The notes beneath the pieces are model-generated. The model searched no databases. It was not told where the DNA came from and worked only from the letters and a program-made list of their open reading frames with translations. The translations under genes and the position numbers were made by a program. From assembly GCF_013372285.1 (NCBI RefSeq), contig NZ_CP054301.1:310001-374000 (forward strand): 64,000 nucleotides of DNA, in the 5' to 3' direction. This document shows positions 34,428-43,153 of this stretch, one piece after another; positions within the stretch are counted from its first letter, which is position 1, and every line of letters starts with the position of its first letter. Origin of the DNA: Marinomonas primoryensis (GTDB taxonomy: Bacteria; Pseudomonadota; Gammaproteobacteria; Pseudomonadales; Marinomonadaceae).

Positions 34428-34521
34428 ACTCAGCATAACGCCTAGCTCTTGTTGTGCTTCACTCAGCATAACGCCTCGCTCCCCGAGCAAGCTCGAAGAA
34501 TCGCTCTGGCGTTATGCTGAG
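34428..34521. repeat. Inverted/direct repeat element after hpxK
   Basis: ACTCAGCATAACGCC occurs at 34428-34442 and again at 34461-34475, and its complement GGCGTTATGCTGAG lies at 34508-34521. The second copy and the inverted arm form a 14-bp stem whose loop holds a further CGAGC/GCTCG hairpin. It resembles a REP-type palindromic element and may also stop transcription or stabilise the hpxK mRNA. Confidence 0.75.
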
Positions 34522-34558
34522 CAACGCTGATAAGACCAATTTCAAAAAGGATTAAGAT

Positions 34559-34924
34559 ATGCAATTTACGCGCATTTTTAACGATGATCAGGGCAAGAGC
34601 CATTTCGGTGATTTGAATATCGATGTCCGCGATGGTGGTCCAATTGGCTTTTTGTCAGAGCGTTTTCCAGCAGGCGAGATGATCTTCCGTGAAACCCCAA
34701 GCGACTACGATTTCAAATGGCACCCAGCGCCACAGCGTCAGTTATTGTTCATCATCAAAGGTCGCTGCGAGTTCAAAGTGTCGTCCGGTGAAACTCGCCA
34801 ATTCGGCGCTGGCGACGTTGTCTTGTTAGAAGACACAGAAGGCGAAGGGCACTGCAGCAAAGCCTTATTTAATGAAGTTAGGCATTCCATCTTTGTGACC
34901 GTATCGGATGACGTGGTTTTTTAA
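34559..34924 (+). CDS. Small cupin-domain protein of the ureide cluster
   Basis: A 121-residue single-cupin protein. The motif around DFKWHPAPQRQLLFIIKGRCEF gives the first His, and FGAGDVVLLEDTEGEGHCSK the second. It is much shorter than the bicupin ureidoglycine aminohydrolase (UglY/AllE), so I do not assign that reaction. Its place after hpxK suggests a role with ureide intermediates or sensing. AAGGATT precedes the ATG, and a strong terminator follows. Confidence 0.8.
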   Translation: MQFTRIFNDDQGKSHFGDLNIDVRDGGPIGFLSERFPAGEMIFRETPSDYDFKWHPAPQRQLLFIIKGRCEFKVSSGETRQFGAGDVVLLEDTEGEGHCSKALFNEVRHSIFVTVSDDVVF

Positions 34925-34939
34925 CGAACTCTTCGTAAG

Positions 34940-34979
34940 AAAATGGCGATTGTCCTGAAAGGTCAATCGCCATTTTTTT
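34940..34979. terminator. Bidirectional terminator between the cupin gene and puuE
   Basis: A perfect 13-bp stem (AAAATGGCGATTG 34940-34952, CAATCGCCATTTT 34964-34976) with T and A runs on the two sides separates the convergent cupin and puuE genes. Confidence 0.9.
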
Positions 34980-34983
34980 ATGG

Positions 34984-35913
34984 TTAAGCAGGCGGATGAT
35001 TCTCTATCCAATGATCGGCAATCTCTTCGCGGCGGGCGATCCAGACTTTCTCGTGAGATTGAACGTAATCCAAAAACTTCTTCAGTGCCATAAAGCGGCT
35101 TGGTTTGCCAAGGGTTCGACAATGCATGCCGATGGACATCATTTTCGGTGCGGTGGCGCCTTCTTCGTACAAACAATCAAAGTTGTCTTTCAAATACTGG
35201 AAGAATTCTTCGCCATGATTAAAGCCATAAGGCGAGGAAAACTTCATGTCATTGCAGTCAAGGGTGTACGGCACGATGAGGTGCGGTTTGGTTTGACTTG
35301 TATCCTTGTGATGCGGGACTTTTACCCAATAAGGTAAGTCATCGCCATAGTTGTCTGAATCGTATTTTAGCTGCGTGTGTTCTGCGACCAAGGCGCGTGT
35401 GTTTGGCGAATCACGTCCTGTGTACCAACCGGTTGGTTTTACGCCAGTCACTTTTTCGATAAGAGCGAGGGCTTTGGTCATGTGTTCTCGTTCTTGCTCG
35501 ATGGGCATGTCTTGGTAATGAATCCATTTTAGCCCGTGGCAGACAATTTCGTGTTTGCCTGCTACAAAGGCTTTGGCCACGTCTGGATTGCGCTCCAATG
35601 CGGTCGCAATGGCGAAAACCGTTAGCGGTAAACCTCGGCGTTCAAACTCGTTGAGTATGCGCCAAACGCCAGACCGAGAACCGTACTCGTAAAGCGATTC
35701 CATGCTCATATGTCGGTCTTTGAATGGCTGCGCACCAAATATTTCTGACAGAAACGTCTCGGCGTGTTCGTCGCCATGAGCAACACAGTTTTCACCGCCT
35801 TCTTCAAAATTTAAGACAAACTGCAGCGCGACACGAGCGTTGTTTGGCCATTTAACGTTTGGCTGCCCGTGTCGGCCATAACCTGCGAAATCACGTTCTA
35901 AATAATGTTTCAT
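34984..35913 (-). CDS. puuE: Allantoinase PuuE (polysaccharide deacetylase fold)
   Basis: A 309-residue PuuE-type, metal-independent allantoinase. It starts with the family hallmark ERDFAGYGRHGQPNVKWPN and continues with VALQFVLNFEEGGEN, HEIVCHGLKW, GWYTGRDSPNTR and MMSIGMHCRTLGKPSR. It opens allantoin to allantoate, which HpxK then uses. The ATG at 35913 matches the family start; the in-frame ATG at 35946 adds an unlikely tail. Encoded convergently to the rest of the cluster. Confidence 0.93.
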   Translation of the reverse strand: MKHYLERDFAGYGRHGQPNVKWPNNARVALQFVLNFEEGGENCVAHGDEHAETFLSEIFGAQPFKDRHMSMESLYEYGSRSGVWRILNEFERRGLPLTVFAIATALERNPDVAKAFVAGKHEIVCHGLKWIHYQDMPIEQEREHMTKALALIEKVTGVKPTGWYTGRDSPNTRALVAEHTQLKYDSDNYGDDLPYWVKVPHHKDTSQTKPHLIVPYTLDCNDMKFSSPYGFNHGEEFFQYLKDNFDCLYEEGATAPKMMSIGMHCRTLGKPSRFMALKKFLDYVQSHEKVWIARREEIADHWIENHPPA

Positions 35914-36012
35914 TGTCTTAGTCTCACTTCTGTCGCATGTCGTCATTTTCGAATGTTTTATTTATGCAATTAATATACACATTATTGGTTCTGTGTCTTA
36001 TCTGGTGTTATG

Positions 36013-36042
36013 AAAAAGCCCCGCATTAAAGAATGCGGGGCT
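36013..36042 (-). terminator. Terminator after the ethanolamine permease gene
   Basis: A GC-rich perfect 11-bp stem (AGCCCCGCATT 36017-36027, AATGCGGGGCT 36032-36042) with an AAAG loop is bordered by AAAAA on the left, that is, a U-run in the leftward transcript. Confidence 0.9.
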
Positions 36043-36101
36043 CTCTTAGCGAACTTAATCGACTAATTACAACATGTTAGAAGCGCATTAAGGTGAAGTG
36101 G

Positions 36102-37496
36102 CTAGAGATCTGCTTCTGCTGCCGCCAGCATGTCGAACTCTTCTTCTGGTGTTTTCGCCACAAGGTGGTTTTTGCTATACAAGAAGTAGTACGCTGCGCC
36201 AATGGCGAATAGCACTAGGGTGTAAAAAAACGCGCGAGGGTCGTATGCGTAAACACCCGTCAGAGCCAGCAATGATAAAACAAACGCAATAGATGAAGTG
36301 AAAATACCGCCAGGTGTTTTATAAGGACGATGCATGTCTGGATGGTTTATGCGCAGCAATATGTGGCTAAGTGCCATCAAGGCATAAGACACGGTTGCAC
36401 CGACAACCGCCATGGCCAGCATTAGGTCACCTTCGCCGGTCAAAGAAGCAAGGAACCCCAAAATACCTGGAACGATCAATGCGCGTGAAGGCACTTTGCG
36501 CTTGTCCGTGACAGACAAACTTTGTGGAATGTAACCAGCACGAGATAAGGCAAATACTAGGCGACTGTAACCGTAAATAATCGAGAAGAAAGACGCGACC
36601 AATCCAGCGAGTCCAAGTATGTTGACCGCCGTACCCAGTGTTTCATGTCCTGCAAAGTTTAGCGCATCGACCAATGGAACCGCGCTTTTACCCATAGCGT
36701 CTGCACCAGCAGCACCAGCCAATAAAAACACCACTAACAAAGCGGTGAACAACAAGAAAACCATCGCGCCGATGATGCCTTTTGGTACATCTTTGGCTGG
36801 GTCTTTGGCTTCTTCGGCGGCCAATGGCACACCTTCGACGGCCAAAAACAACCACATACCAAATGGCAAAGCGGCCCAAATACCGTACCAACCCATTGGC
36901 ATAAACTCACTTGCACCAACAGCATCCGTCACAGGCACATCAAATAAACGGCTTGTATCGAAATCGCCAATCAATGCGACGGCGGTAGCTAGAATCGCGA
37001 TGACCGCTAAACCACTAATCACCATCATGACTTTTAATGCTTCGCCAGCACCGGCTAAATGAATACCGATAAAGACAATATAAAATGCGGCGTAGACCCA
37101 AGGCCCATTAAAACCCAATAAGGCTTCCACCGCAGAACCGATGAAAATAACAATGGCGGCGGGCGCCAGTGCGTATTCGATTAATACCGCTAAGCCAGTT
37201 AAATAACCGCCAGTTGGTCCCATGGCTTGGCGAGCAAAACTATAACCGCCACCTGCCGCAGGAATGGCGGCTGACATTTCAGCTAAGGCCAATACAAGGG
37301 TAAAATACATCACAGCCATTAGTCCTGCTGCAATGGCAAAACCGCCCCAGCCCGCTTCCGCAATACCAAAGTTCCAGCCCGCGAAATCACCGGAAATTAC
37401 GTAGGATACGCCCAAGCCCGCTAGCAAAACCCAGCCAGCGGAGCCTCTTTTAAGCTGGCGTTTAGCCAGATATTCCTTATTCATTTGATCAGACAT
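36102..37496 (-). CDS. eat: Ethanolamine permease (APC superfamily)
   Basis: A 464-residue APC-superfamily transporter with about twelve helices. The N-terminal GLGVSYVISGDFAGWNFGIA and the internal GGGYSFARQAMGPTGG and EGVPLAAEEAKDPAKDVPKG are characteristic of ethanolamine permeases found with eutBC. It lies 99 bases downstream of eutC on the same strand. AACTACT before the ATG is a weak ribosome site. Import of ethanolamine would feed the ammonia-lyase next door. Confidence 0.9.
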   Translation of the reverse strand: MSDQMNKEYLAKRQLKRGSAGWVLLAGLGVSYVISGDFAGWNFGIAEAGWGGFAIAAGLMAVMYFTLVLALAEMSAAIPAAGGGYSFARQAMGPTGGYLTGLAVLIEYALAPAAIVIFIGSAVEALLGFNGPWVYAAFYIVFIGIHLAGAGEALKVMMVISGLAVIAILATAVALIGDFDTSRLFDVPVTDAVGASEFMPMGWYGIWAALPFGMWLFLAVEGVPLAAEEAKDPAKDVPKGIIGAMVFLLFTALLVVFLLAGAAGADAMGKSAVPLVDALNFAGHETLGTAVNILGLAGLVASFFSIIYGYSRLVFALSRAGYIPQSLSVTDKRKVPSRALIVPGILGFLASLTGEGDLMLAMAVVGATVSYALMALSHILLRINHPDMHRPYKTPGGIFTSSIAFVLSLLALTGVYAYDPRAFFYTLVLFAIGAAYYFLYSKNHLVAKTPEEEFDMLAAAEADL

Positions 37497-37595
37497 AGTA
37501 GTTCCCTTTGTTCTCTTTTAATTGTGGTTTTTATAGTCATTTTTTACCCGGATGGGCTTATATTTTTTATGGTTACTTTTTCTTTTTTCTCATGG

Positions 37596-38525
37596 TTAAG
37601 ATATGAGAAAGTTTTTAGATTCTTTACTGGTGTCTATGATTAAGTCATCGTTTGATCGGTCTTTCAGTTTTACGCCAGACAGTTTGAGAGTGCGTGCTTC
37701 GTTTAATAAATAGAACGCTTTGCGCGCTGCTTCTTGATAAACCAAACCGGCCGGACGAACATTGGATATGCAATTTCTAAAGGCGTCAGTAAGGCCGACT
37801 TTACCGCCCCATGTCAGGTACAAACCTAAGCTATCCGGTGAACTAAGGCCGGGGCGTTCACCGATCAGCACTAATACGCATTTAGCGTTTAGGCGCTCGC
37901 ATACATCGTCACCAATGGCAACGCGACCTTGTTTCACAAAACAAATCGGCGCTAGACTCCAATCGTTTTTATGGCTGTTTTTTGTATTTTGCTGTGTGGG
38001 CTCTTGCTGAATGTGGATATAACTGAAAAGCGCCTCTAAAAATGGCAAGGTGTTTTGTTCAATTGCTAGAGAAGACAAGCCATCCACCACCACGATGGCA
38101 AGGTCATAGTGTTGTGACGTGGCGGCTCTGTGTTCGTCTAGTGTATTGGCGGATTCTTCGTCGAGTCGTCGGCCATAATCTGGACGTTGCAAATAGGAGG
38201 CGCGGTCTATTGCGCGGCTGTGCAGTATGAGGGGCGCGCTGTGTGGCGCCCAATCTTGTGCCATAAGGTCTTTTGCCAAAGACTCTGAGTCGAGTTGTGT
38301 ATGAACCGCATCAATGGCTTGTGCGTGGGCTAATTGAAATGCCAGCAGGTGTTTAGTTGGTACGCTGATGCCAGAACGTCCTAGACCAACGCGCGCGTCT
38401 GTGAATGCGTTGAGTTTACGCCATGCATTTTCAGTCACGGGCTCTATGTTTTCAGTGACGGGTTCTTCTTTTCCAGTGGTAATAGGCGCATGCGGATGGG
38501 TCGGAAAGGACTTATCGGTGCTCAT
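37596..38525 (-). CDS. eutC: Ethanolamine ammonia-lyase small subunit
   Basis: A 309-residue EutC. The region AWRKLNAFTDARVGLGRSG begins the conserved part; HYDLAIVVVDGLSS, VFVKQGRVAIGDDV-like and GERPGLSSPDSLGLYLTW blocks follow, including cobalamin contacts. The N-terminal 30 residues carry a direct heptad duplication (EPVTENI, EPVTENA) from a 21-bp repeat at about 38427-38468. With EutB it forms the adenosylcobalamin-dependent enzyme that splits ethanolamine to acetaldehyde and ammonia. The start overlaps the eutB stop by 4 bases. Confidence 0.94.
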   Translation of the reverse strand: MSTDKSFPTHPHAPITTGKEEPVTENIEPVTENAWRKLNAFTDARVGLGRSGISVPTKHLLAFQLAHAQAIDAVHTQLDSESLAKDLMAQDWAPHSAPLILHSRAIDRASYLQRPDYGRRLDEESANTLDEHRAATSQHYDLAIVVVDGLSSLAIEQNTLPFLEALFSYIHIQQEPTQQNTKNSHKNDWSLAPICFVKQGRVAIGDDVCERLNAKCVLVLIGERPGLSSPDSLGLYLTWGGKVGLTDAFRNCISNVRPAGLVYQEAARKAFYLLNEARTLKLSGVKLKDRSNDDLIIDTSKESKNFLIS

Positions 38526-39943
38526 GAATGACCTCCAATCATGCGGTGGAGAGACTTATGAAATGCGTCTGGTAACTCGTGGTTGAGGATGAATTTCTCG
38601 TTGTTTTTGAAGATTTCCATCTTGGCTAGCCAAATGTCAAACTCTGGCGCGGGTTTTAAACCCAACACGCGGCGAGCGTATAGCGCATCGTGGAATGAGG
38701 TCGTTTGATAGTTCAGCATGATGTCATCGGAACCGGGAATGCCCATTACAAATGTACAGCCGGCGACACCTAAAAGAGTCAGTAAATTATCCATGTCGTT
38801 TTGATCGGCTTCAGCGTGATTGGTGTAGCACACGTCGCAACCCATGGGCAAACCAAGCAGCTTGCCGCAAAAATGGTCTTCTAAGCCCGCGCGGGTGATT
38901 TCTTTCCCATCGTACAGATACTCGGGGCCGATAAAGCCAACAACCGTATTAACCAACAAGGGATTGAATTTACGAGCTACCGCGTAAGCCCGGGCTTCGC
39001 ACGTTTGTTGATCCAAACCGTGATGCGCGTTGGCAGACAGCGCACTGCCTTGGCCAGTTTCAAAATACATGACGTTATTACCGACTGTTCCGCGATTCAG
39101 CGACAAGGCCGCATCTTGGGCTTCGGCCAGATTGGCGAGATTAAAACCAAAACTGTCGTTCGTGGCTTGGGTGCCGCCGATGGATTGGAAAACCAAATCC
39201 ACTGGCGCCCCTTGTTCTATGCATTCAATGGTGTTGGTCACGTGGGTCAGCACGCAAGATTGCGTGGGAATCTCATAATGCTGGATTACTTCGTCCATCA
39301 TTTTGATCAAACGTGTGGCTTGTTGCACGTTGTCGGTCGCTGGATTGATTCCGATCACTGCATCGCCATTGGCGTAGAGTAAACCGTCTAGCATACTGGC
39401 CGCGATTCCGGTTAGATCGTCGGTTGGGTGATTGGGTTGTAAGCGTGTTGAAAGGTGTCCCGGTAAACCGATGGTGTTACGAAAAGCGGTTTTTATATGA
39501 CATTTCTTGGCGACAAGAATGAGGTCTTGATTGCGCATGATCTTACTCACCGCTGCCGCCATTTCGGGAGTGATGCCGGGGCGGATCTGTATGAGAATGT
39601 CACTGCTCGCCAAATCGCTTAATAACCAGTCTCGAAAACCACCGACTGTCAGATGCGAAATAATAGAAAAGGCCATTTTGTCATGATCGTCTAGTATTAG
39701 CCGCGTGATTTCATCTTTTTCGTAAGGAACAAGGGCGTGCTCAAGGAAAAGTGACAGCGGTACATCAGCCAGCGTCATTTGTGCGATGGCGCGTTCTTCA
39801 GCTGTGCGTGCCGCGACGCCCGCTAACCGGTCGCCAGATCGAGCTGGCGTGGCCTTAGCCATTAAATCGGCGAGGTCGACGAAGCCAAAAGTTTGTTCGC
39901 CCACGATGTGACGAAATTGAAAAGTAGATTGTGGGTTGCTCAT
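38522..39943 (-). CDS. eutB: Ethanolamine ammonia-lyase large subunit
   Basis: A 473-residue TIM-barrel catalytic subunit. Landmarks are FGFVDLADLMAKATPARSGD, HLTVGGFRDWL, the substrate region VIGINPATDN, YFETGQGSALSANAHHG and GCDVCYTNHAEADQND. AdoCbl-dependent radical chemistry is expected. No EutA reactivase, aldehyde dehydrogenase or microcompartment shell genes are nearby, so this is a minimal cytosolic module. First gene of the leftward eutB-eutC-permease operon. Confidence 0.95.
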   Translation of the reverse strand: MSNPQSTFQFRHIVGEQTFGFVDLADLMAKATPARSGDRLAGVAARTAEERAIAQMTLADVPLSLFLEHALVPYEKDEITRLILDDHDKMAFSIISHLTVGGFRDWLLSDLASSDILIQIRPGITPEMAAAVSKIMRNQDLILVAKKCHIKTAFRNTIGLPGHLSTRLQPNHPTDDLTGIAASMLDGLLYANGDAVIGINPATDNVQQATRLIKMMDEVIQHYEIPTQSCVLTHVTNTIECIEQGAPVDLVFQSIGGTQATNDSFGFNLANLAEAQDAALSLNRGTVGNNVMYFETGQGSALSANAHHGLDQQTCEARAYAVARKFNPLLVNTVVGFIGPEYLYDGKEITRAGLEDHFCGKLLGLPMGCDVCYTNHAEADQNDMDNLLTLLGVAGCTFVMGIPGSDDIMLNYQTTSFHDALYARRVLGLKPAPEFDIWLAKMEIFKNNEKFILNHELPDAFHKSLHRMIGGHS

Positions 39944-40023
39944 AACCGTCTCTCACGCTTTACTAGTATTGTGTTGGCCCCAAAAAGCAAAGTATAAAAG
40001 GGCATAGATATTGCAACTTTTAT

Positions 40024-40077
40024 TTGGACTTAAGATCTGAGTCCAAGGTTTGAAATTTGAATGTAAGTTTACCTTAC
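40024..40077. promoter_or_regulatory. Dyads in the eutB/AraC-regulator intergenic region
   Basis: TTGGACT (40024-40030) with AGTCCAA (40040-40046), and GTAAG (40063-40067) with CTTAC (40073-40077), are inverted repeats between the divergent eut operon and its probable AraC regulator. They are candidate operators. No cobalamin riboswitch pattern is apparent in this region. Confidence 0.45.
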
Positions 40078-40197
40078 GGAAATCCATAAACTGTCGTTAT
40101 CGAATAATGGCAAAAATGAAAAAGCCATATATATCAAATGCTTGTTTTGTTTTATTTTAAAAACCGGCTTAAAACGCATCTTTTTTAGGGGAGGATT

Positions 40198-41181
40198 ATG
40201 TTGAATTCAGGGATCGATGCACCAAATAAGGGCTCTTTGGTTCGAGTGTCGGAGGCTTTTGATGCGGATTTACACGCTGGTAATCTTACAGGGTGGCAGC
40301 AAGAGTACGATCAAACAAGCCGAGGTGGTTTTTATGGTCGTATTGTAGAGCTGCCTTTTAATGGCTTACAGGTTTTTTGTGAGCATACCAGTCAGGCATT
40401 ACAACAAAAGTGTGTGGTGTGGCCGGACTCGGTTTGGTTAGGCATTCCACATGCGAATCAAGAAAGTAGTCGAATCAATGGCTTAACTATCCATCAAGAC
40501 ACGATTATGTGCCGACCTGGTGGTTGTGATTTTCAGCTGTCGACCCCGCCAGATTATGATTTGTATGGTTTAGTCGTAGATAAGTCGACTTTGACGGACA
40601 TGGCGTTGATCCATGGCGTAGATTTGAATTGGAAAGAATTGACAGAACATGGTCGTCTTGGGGTGCCTGATAAAATATTGGAGGAAGTGCGTTTTTTGTT
40701 AGGGCGCTTGCTCTTAGTTGAAAGCAAGGAATCACCATCGCGGTTGCAGCATGATATTGTCATGATGGCTCTGCTTGAAGTGCTCAAAGTGGAAACGCCG
40801 CAACCGGCGACAACACAGAGCTATAAACACCGTAAAAAGGTGGTCGATTGCGCTCGTCAGTTTTTAGACCATCATTTGGATGAGCCGGTTACCGTCACAC
40901 AATTGTGTAAAATCACTAATGTGAGTCGACGAACCTTACAATACAGTTTTGACAGTATTCTTGGCATCAGTCCCATTCAATATCTGCGTATTAGTCGATT
41001 AAACGGCGTACGCCGTGCATTGGTTCAAGCGCCAAGTAGTCAATCGGTAAGCGACATCGCTGCACAATGGGGTTTTTGGCATTTGAGTCAATTCGCCAAA
41101 GACTATAAGCAGCTCTTCGGGGAGCGACCATCGCAAACGCTCGAATGGCGGAGCCAGTCAAAAACGCATTTCTCATTTTAA
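40198..41181 (+). CDS. AraC-family regulator, probable ethanolamine regulator
   Basis: A 327-residue protein with an N-terminal cupin-like sensor part and a C-terminal AraC double HTH (about 215-318; TVTQLCKITNVSRRTLQYSF and SDIAAQWGFWHLSQFAKDYK). The overall pattern, including the FWHLSQFAKDY second helix, is that of EutR-like regulators. It is divergent from eutBC. An excellent AGGGGAGG site precedes the ATG. EutR-type regulators respond to ethanolamine plus cobalamin. Confidence 0.87.
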   Translation: MLNSGIDAPNKGSLVRVSEAFDADLHAGNLTGWQQEYDQTSRGGFYGRIVELPFNGLQVFCEHTSQALQQKCVVWPDSVWLGIPHANQESSRINGLTIHQDTIMCRPGGCDFQLSTPPDYDLYGLVVDKSTLTDMALIHGVDLNWKELTEHGRLGVPDKILEEVRFLLGRLLLVESKESPSRLQHDIVMMALLEVLKVETPQPATTQSYKHRKKVVDCARQFLDHHLDEPVTVTQLCKITNVSRRTLQYSFDSILGISPIQYLRISRLNGVRRALVQAPSSQSVSDIAAQWGFWHLSQFAKDYKQLFGERPSQTLEWRSQSKTHFSF

Positions 41182-41336
41182 TATCACTTCCCCAAACCCT
41201 GAAAAGATGGCATTGGGGAGGGAATTTGATCCCGAAATCAAAATACCTCTCTTAACCTATGTTAATTCTTTACTCTTCTGACTCCGGTAATCTTGGTTGT
41301 ATTCCGTATCTGTTGATTATTTTAAAGGGGCGCAGT

Positions 41337-42182
41337 ATGTCGTTGTCATCTAGTTTACAAAATTACTTATCTGATCTTGGGTTGGTTGTACCAGAACAGC
41401 CAACTATTGAGTTTGTTCAAGCTCTGCAGGCTGAGCATGTGGCTCGTTATAGTTTTAATAGTTTGGCGGTGGTGTTGGGTGAAGAGATTTCTTTGGATCT
41501 TGAAGAGATCAGCCAGAAAATAGTGACTCGTGGTTTGGGCGGTTATTGCTTTGAACACAACAAGCTGACGTTTGAGCTATTAAAAGCCTTGGGTTATGAC
41601 GTACAGCTTAAGTTGGCAAGAGTATTGAATAATAACTTCGAGCGCGAAGCGGGCAGAACGCATCGAGTGACGTTGTTAACGCTGGAAGGTGTGAGCTATT
41701 TGGTTGATACCGGCTTTGGTGGTAATGGGCCTATTGCACCATTACGGTTAGATATAAACACGCAACAAGTGGTTGGTTTAGACCGCTATCGTATGTTGGC
41801 TAAAGGTAAGGGTGAATATGATTTGCAGGTATGTAAGGGAGATGACTATTTCACTCTTTATCGCTTTGATAGTGCGGCTTACACGGATGCAGATTGTGCG
41901 CTAGGGCATTTTTATTCCCATAAAAATCCGCAGGCCGTATTTTTAAAGAATCTTATGGTGACTTTGAAAAAAGCGGATCAGACGGTTGCTTTGGTGAATG
42001 CTGAATTTATTACGAGAGATCAGCAAGGAGAGCGAAAACAGTTGGTTGAAAGCCACGAATTACTTGGTAATATTTTGGACTCTGAGTTTGATATTGTCCT
42101 TGAGCCTGCTGTAGTTGAGCATCTTTTTATCCGCTTTTTGGCGCCTATGTTGGCCGCGGATGAAGTCGGGGCAACGTCATGA
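41337..42182 (+). CDS. Arylamine N-acetyltransferase
   Basis: A 281-residue NAT with the complete cysteine-protease-like triad: Cys in RGLGGYCFEHN, His in GRTHRVTLL and Asp in LVDTGFGGN. It transfers acetyl from acetyl-CoA to aromatic amines or hydrazines. GGGG lies 7 bases before the ATG at 41337; the longer frame from 41259 is rejected. Its stop overlaps the start of the EamA gene (ATGA), so they form a coupled unit. Confidence 0.93.
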   Translation: MSLSSSLQNYLSDLGLVVPEQPTIEFVQALQAEHVARYSFNSLAVVLGEEISLDLEEISQKIVTRGLGGYCFEHNKLTFELLKALGYDVQLKLARVLNNNFEREAGRTHRVTLLTLEGVSYLVDTGFGGNGPIAPLRLDINTQQVVGLDRYRMLAKGKGEYDLQVCKGDDYFTLYRFDSAAYTDADCALGHFYSHKNPQAVFLKNLMVTLKKADQTVALVNAEFITRDQQGERKQLVESHELLGNILDSEFDIVLEPAVVEHLFIRFLAPMLAADEVGATS

Positions 42183-43153
42183 GTTCATTTTTTACCTTGT
42201 TGCTGTGGGCTTGGCTGATGGCGTCGTCTTTCATTGTATCAGGTTATATGGAGGCGTTTGCTAGCCCGATTGCGACGTCGGCGTTTCGTTTTTTATTGGC
42301 GTTATTGATTTTGTTTCCGGTGTTGTTATTTAGTTGGCAGCGTGCAGGATTGAGTAAAGCTGAGCAGTTTAAGGCGTTGTTTGCTTCTCGTCAGCGGCTT
42401 TTTCATTATGTGGTGATAAGCGGCGCTCTGGTGGGATTTTTTATTGGTTTGTTTGTGGCGTTGCAATCGACCACGCCATTGAATACGTCTGTTTTGTATA
42501 CCTTGGTTCCCTTAATCGGTGTGCTTATTACAAGGGTTTGGCTTAAAGAAATCGCGCCTTTGTGGCGAGTAATTGGTTTTGTTCTTGGCTCAATCGGCGC
42601 GATGACAGTGTTATTTTCTACACAGGGCTTTTCTACACAAGGCTTTTCTACACAAGGCATCGACGGATTTCAGTGGCATTCCGGTGACTATATCTTTGTT
42701 GGTGCGTGTTTTTTATTGGCCTTACATGTGGTGTCGGTACAAAAGTGGGGGCGATCTTTAGGCGCGTTGTCTGGTGCTTTTATGATTATGTTATTTGGTA
42801 CACTTTGGTTGTTGCCTGTCGCTTTAATATGGGGTGAGCTTAGTCAGGTGCAATGGTTGTCGCAAGACTTCTGGGTGACCATCTTGTATTTGACGGTGTT
42901 TACAACGCTGTTTACCTTTGTACTGCAGCAACGTTTGGTGATGACCGCAGGGGCCAGTCGGTTGTTGGCATTTTCTTATACGATACCAGTTTGGGTCGCT
43001 TTATTTACCGCGCTCACTCAGTCGCGTTTATTAAGCTTGGTGGATTGGCCTTTTGCTTCTGGTATTGTGTTTTTGAGTGTCGCACTGTTTCTTATTGATG
43101 GTAATTTAAGCAAGGTGAAAATCACTGATGGATCGAACTCAACTGAAAAATAG
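42179..43153 (+). CDS. EamA/DMT family transporter coupled to the NAT gene
   Basis: A 324-residue ten-helix DMT exporter with two EamA repeats. Between them, residues about 146-160 consist of a threefold STQGF repeat encoded by three 15-bp tandem units. Overlap with the NAT gene upstream and the Crp-like gene downstream (26 bases) makes a tight three-gene unit; export of an acetylated amine is a reasonable guess but unproven. Confidence 0.88.
   Translation: MSSFFTLLLWAWLMASSFIVSGYMEAFASPIATSAFRFLLALLILFPVLLFSWQRAGLSKAEQFKALFASRQRLFHYVVISGALVGFFIGLFVALQSTTPLNTSVLYTLVPLIGVLITRVWLKEIAPLWRVIGFVLGSIGAMTVLFSTQGFSTQGFSTQGIDGFQWHSGDYIFVGACFLLALHVVSVQKWGRSLGALSGAFMIMLFGTLWLLPVALIWGELSQVQWLSQDFWVTILYLTVFTTLFTFVLQQRLVMTAGASRLLAFSYTIPVWVALFTALTQSRLLSLVDWPFASGIVFLSVALFLIDGNLSKVKITDGSNSTEK
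42614..42658 (+). repeat. Three tandem 15-bp repeats inside the EamA gene
   Basis: TTTTCTACACAGGGC, then two copies of TTTTCTACACAAGGC, occupy 42614-42628, 42629-42643 and 42644-42658. They keep frame and add pentapeptide copies to a loop. Confidence 0.9.

Noticed and set aside
34559..34924. (S)-ureidoglycine aminohydrolase (UglY/AllE)
   Set aside because: That enzyme is a bicupin of about twice this length. This is a single small cupin.
39944..40197. Cobalamin riboswitch upstream of eutB
   Set aside because: Expected because EutBC needs adenosylcobalamin, but I could not find a B12-box-like segment or the characteristic conserved core. Only short dyads are present.
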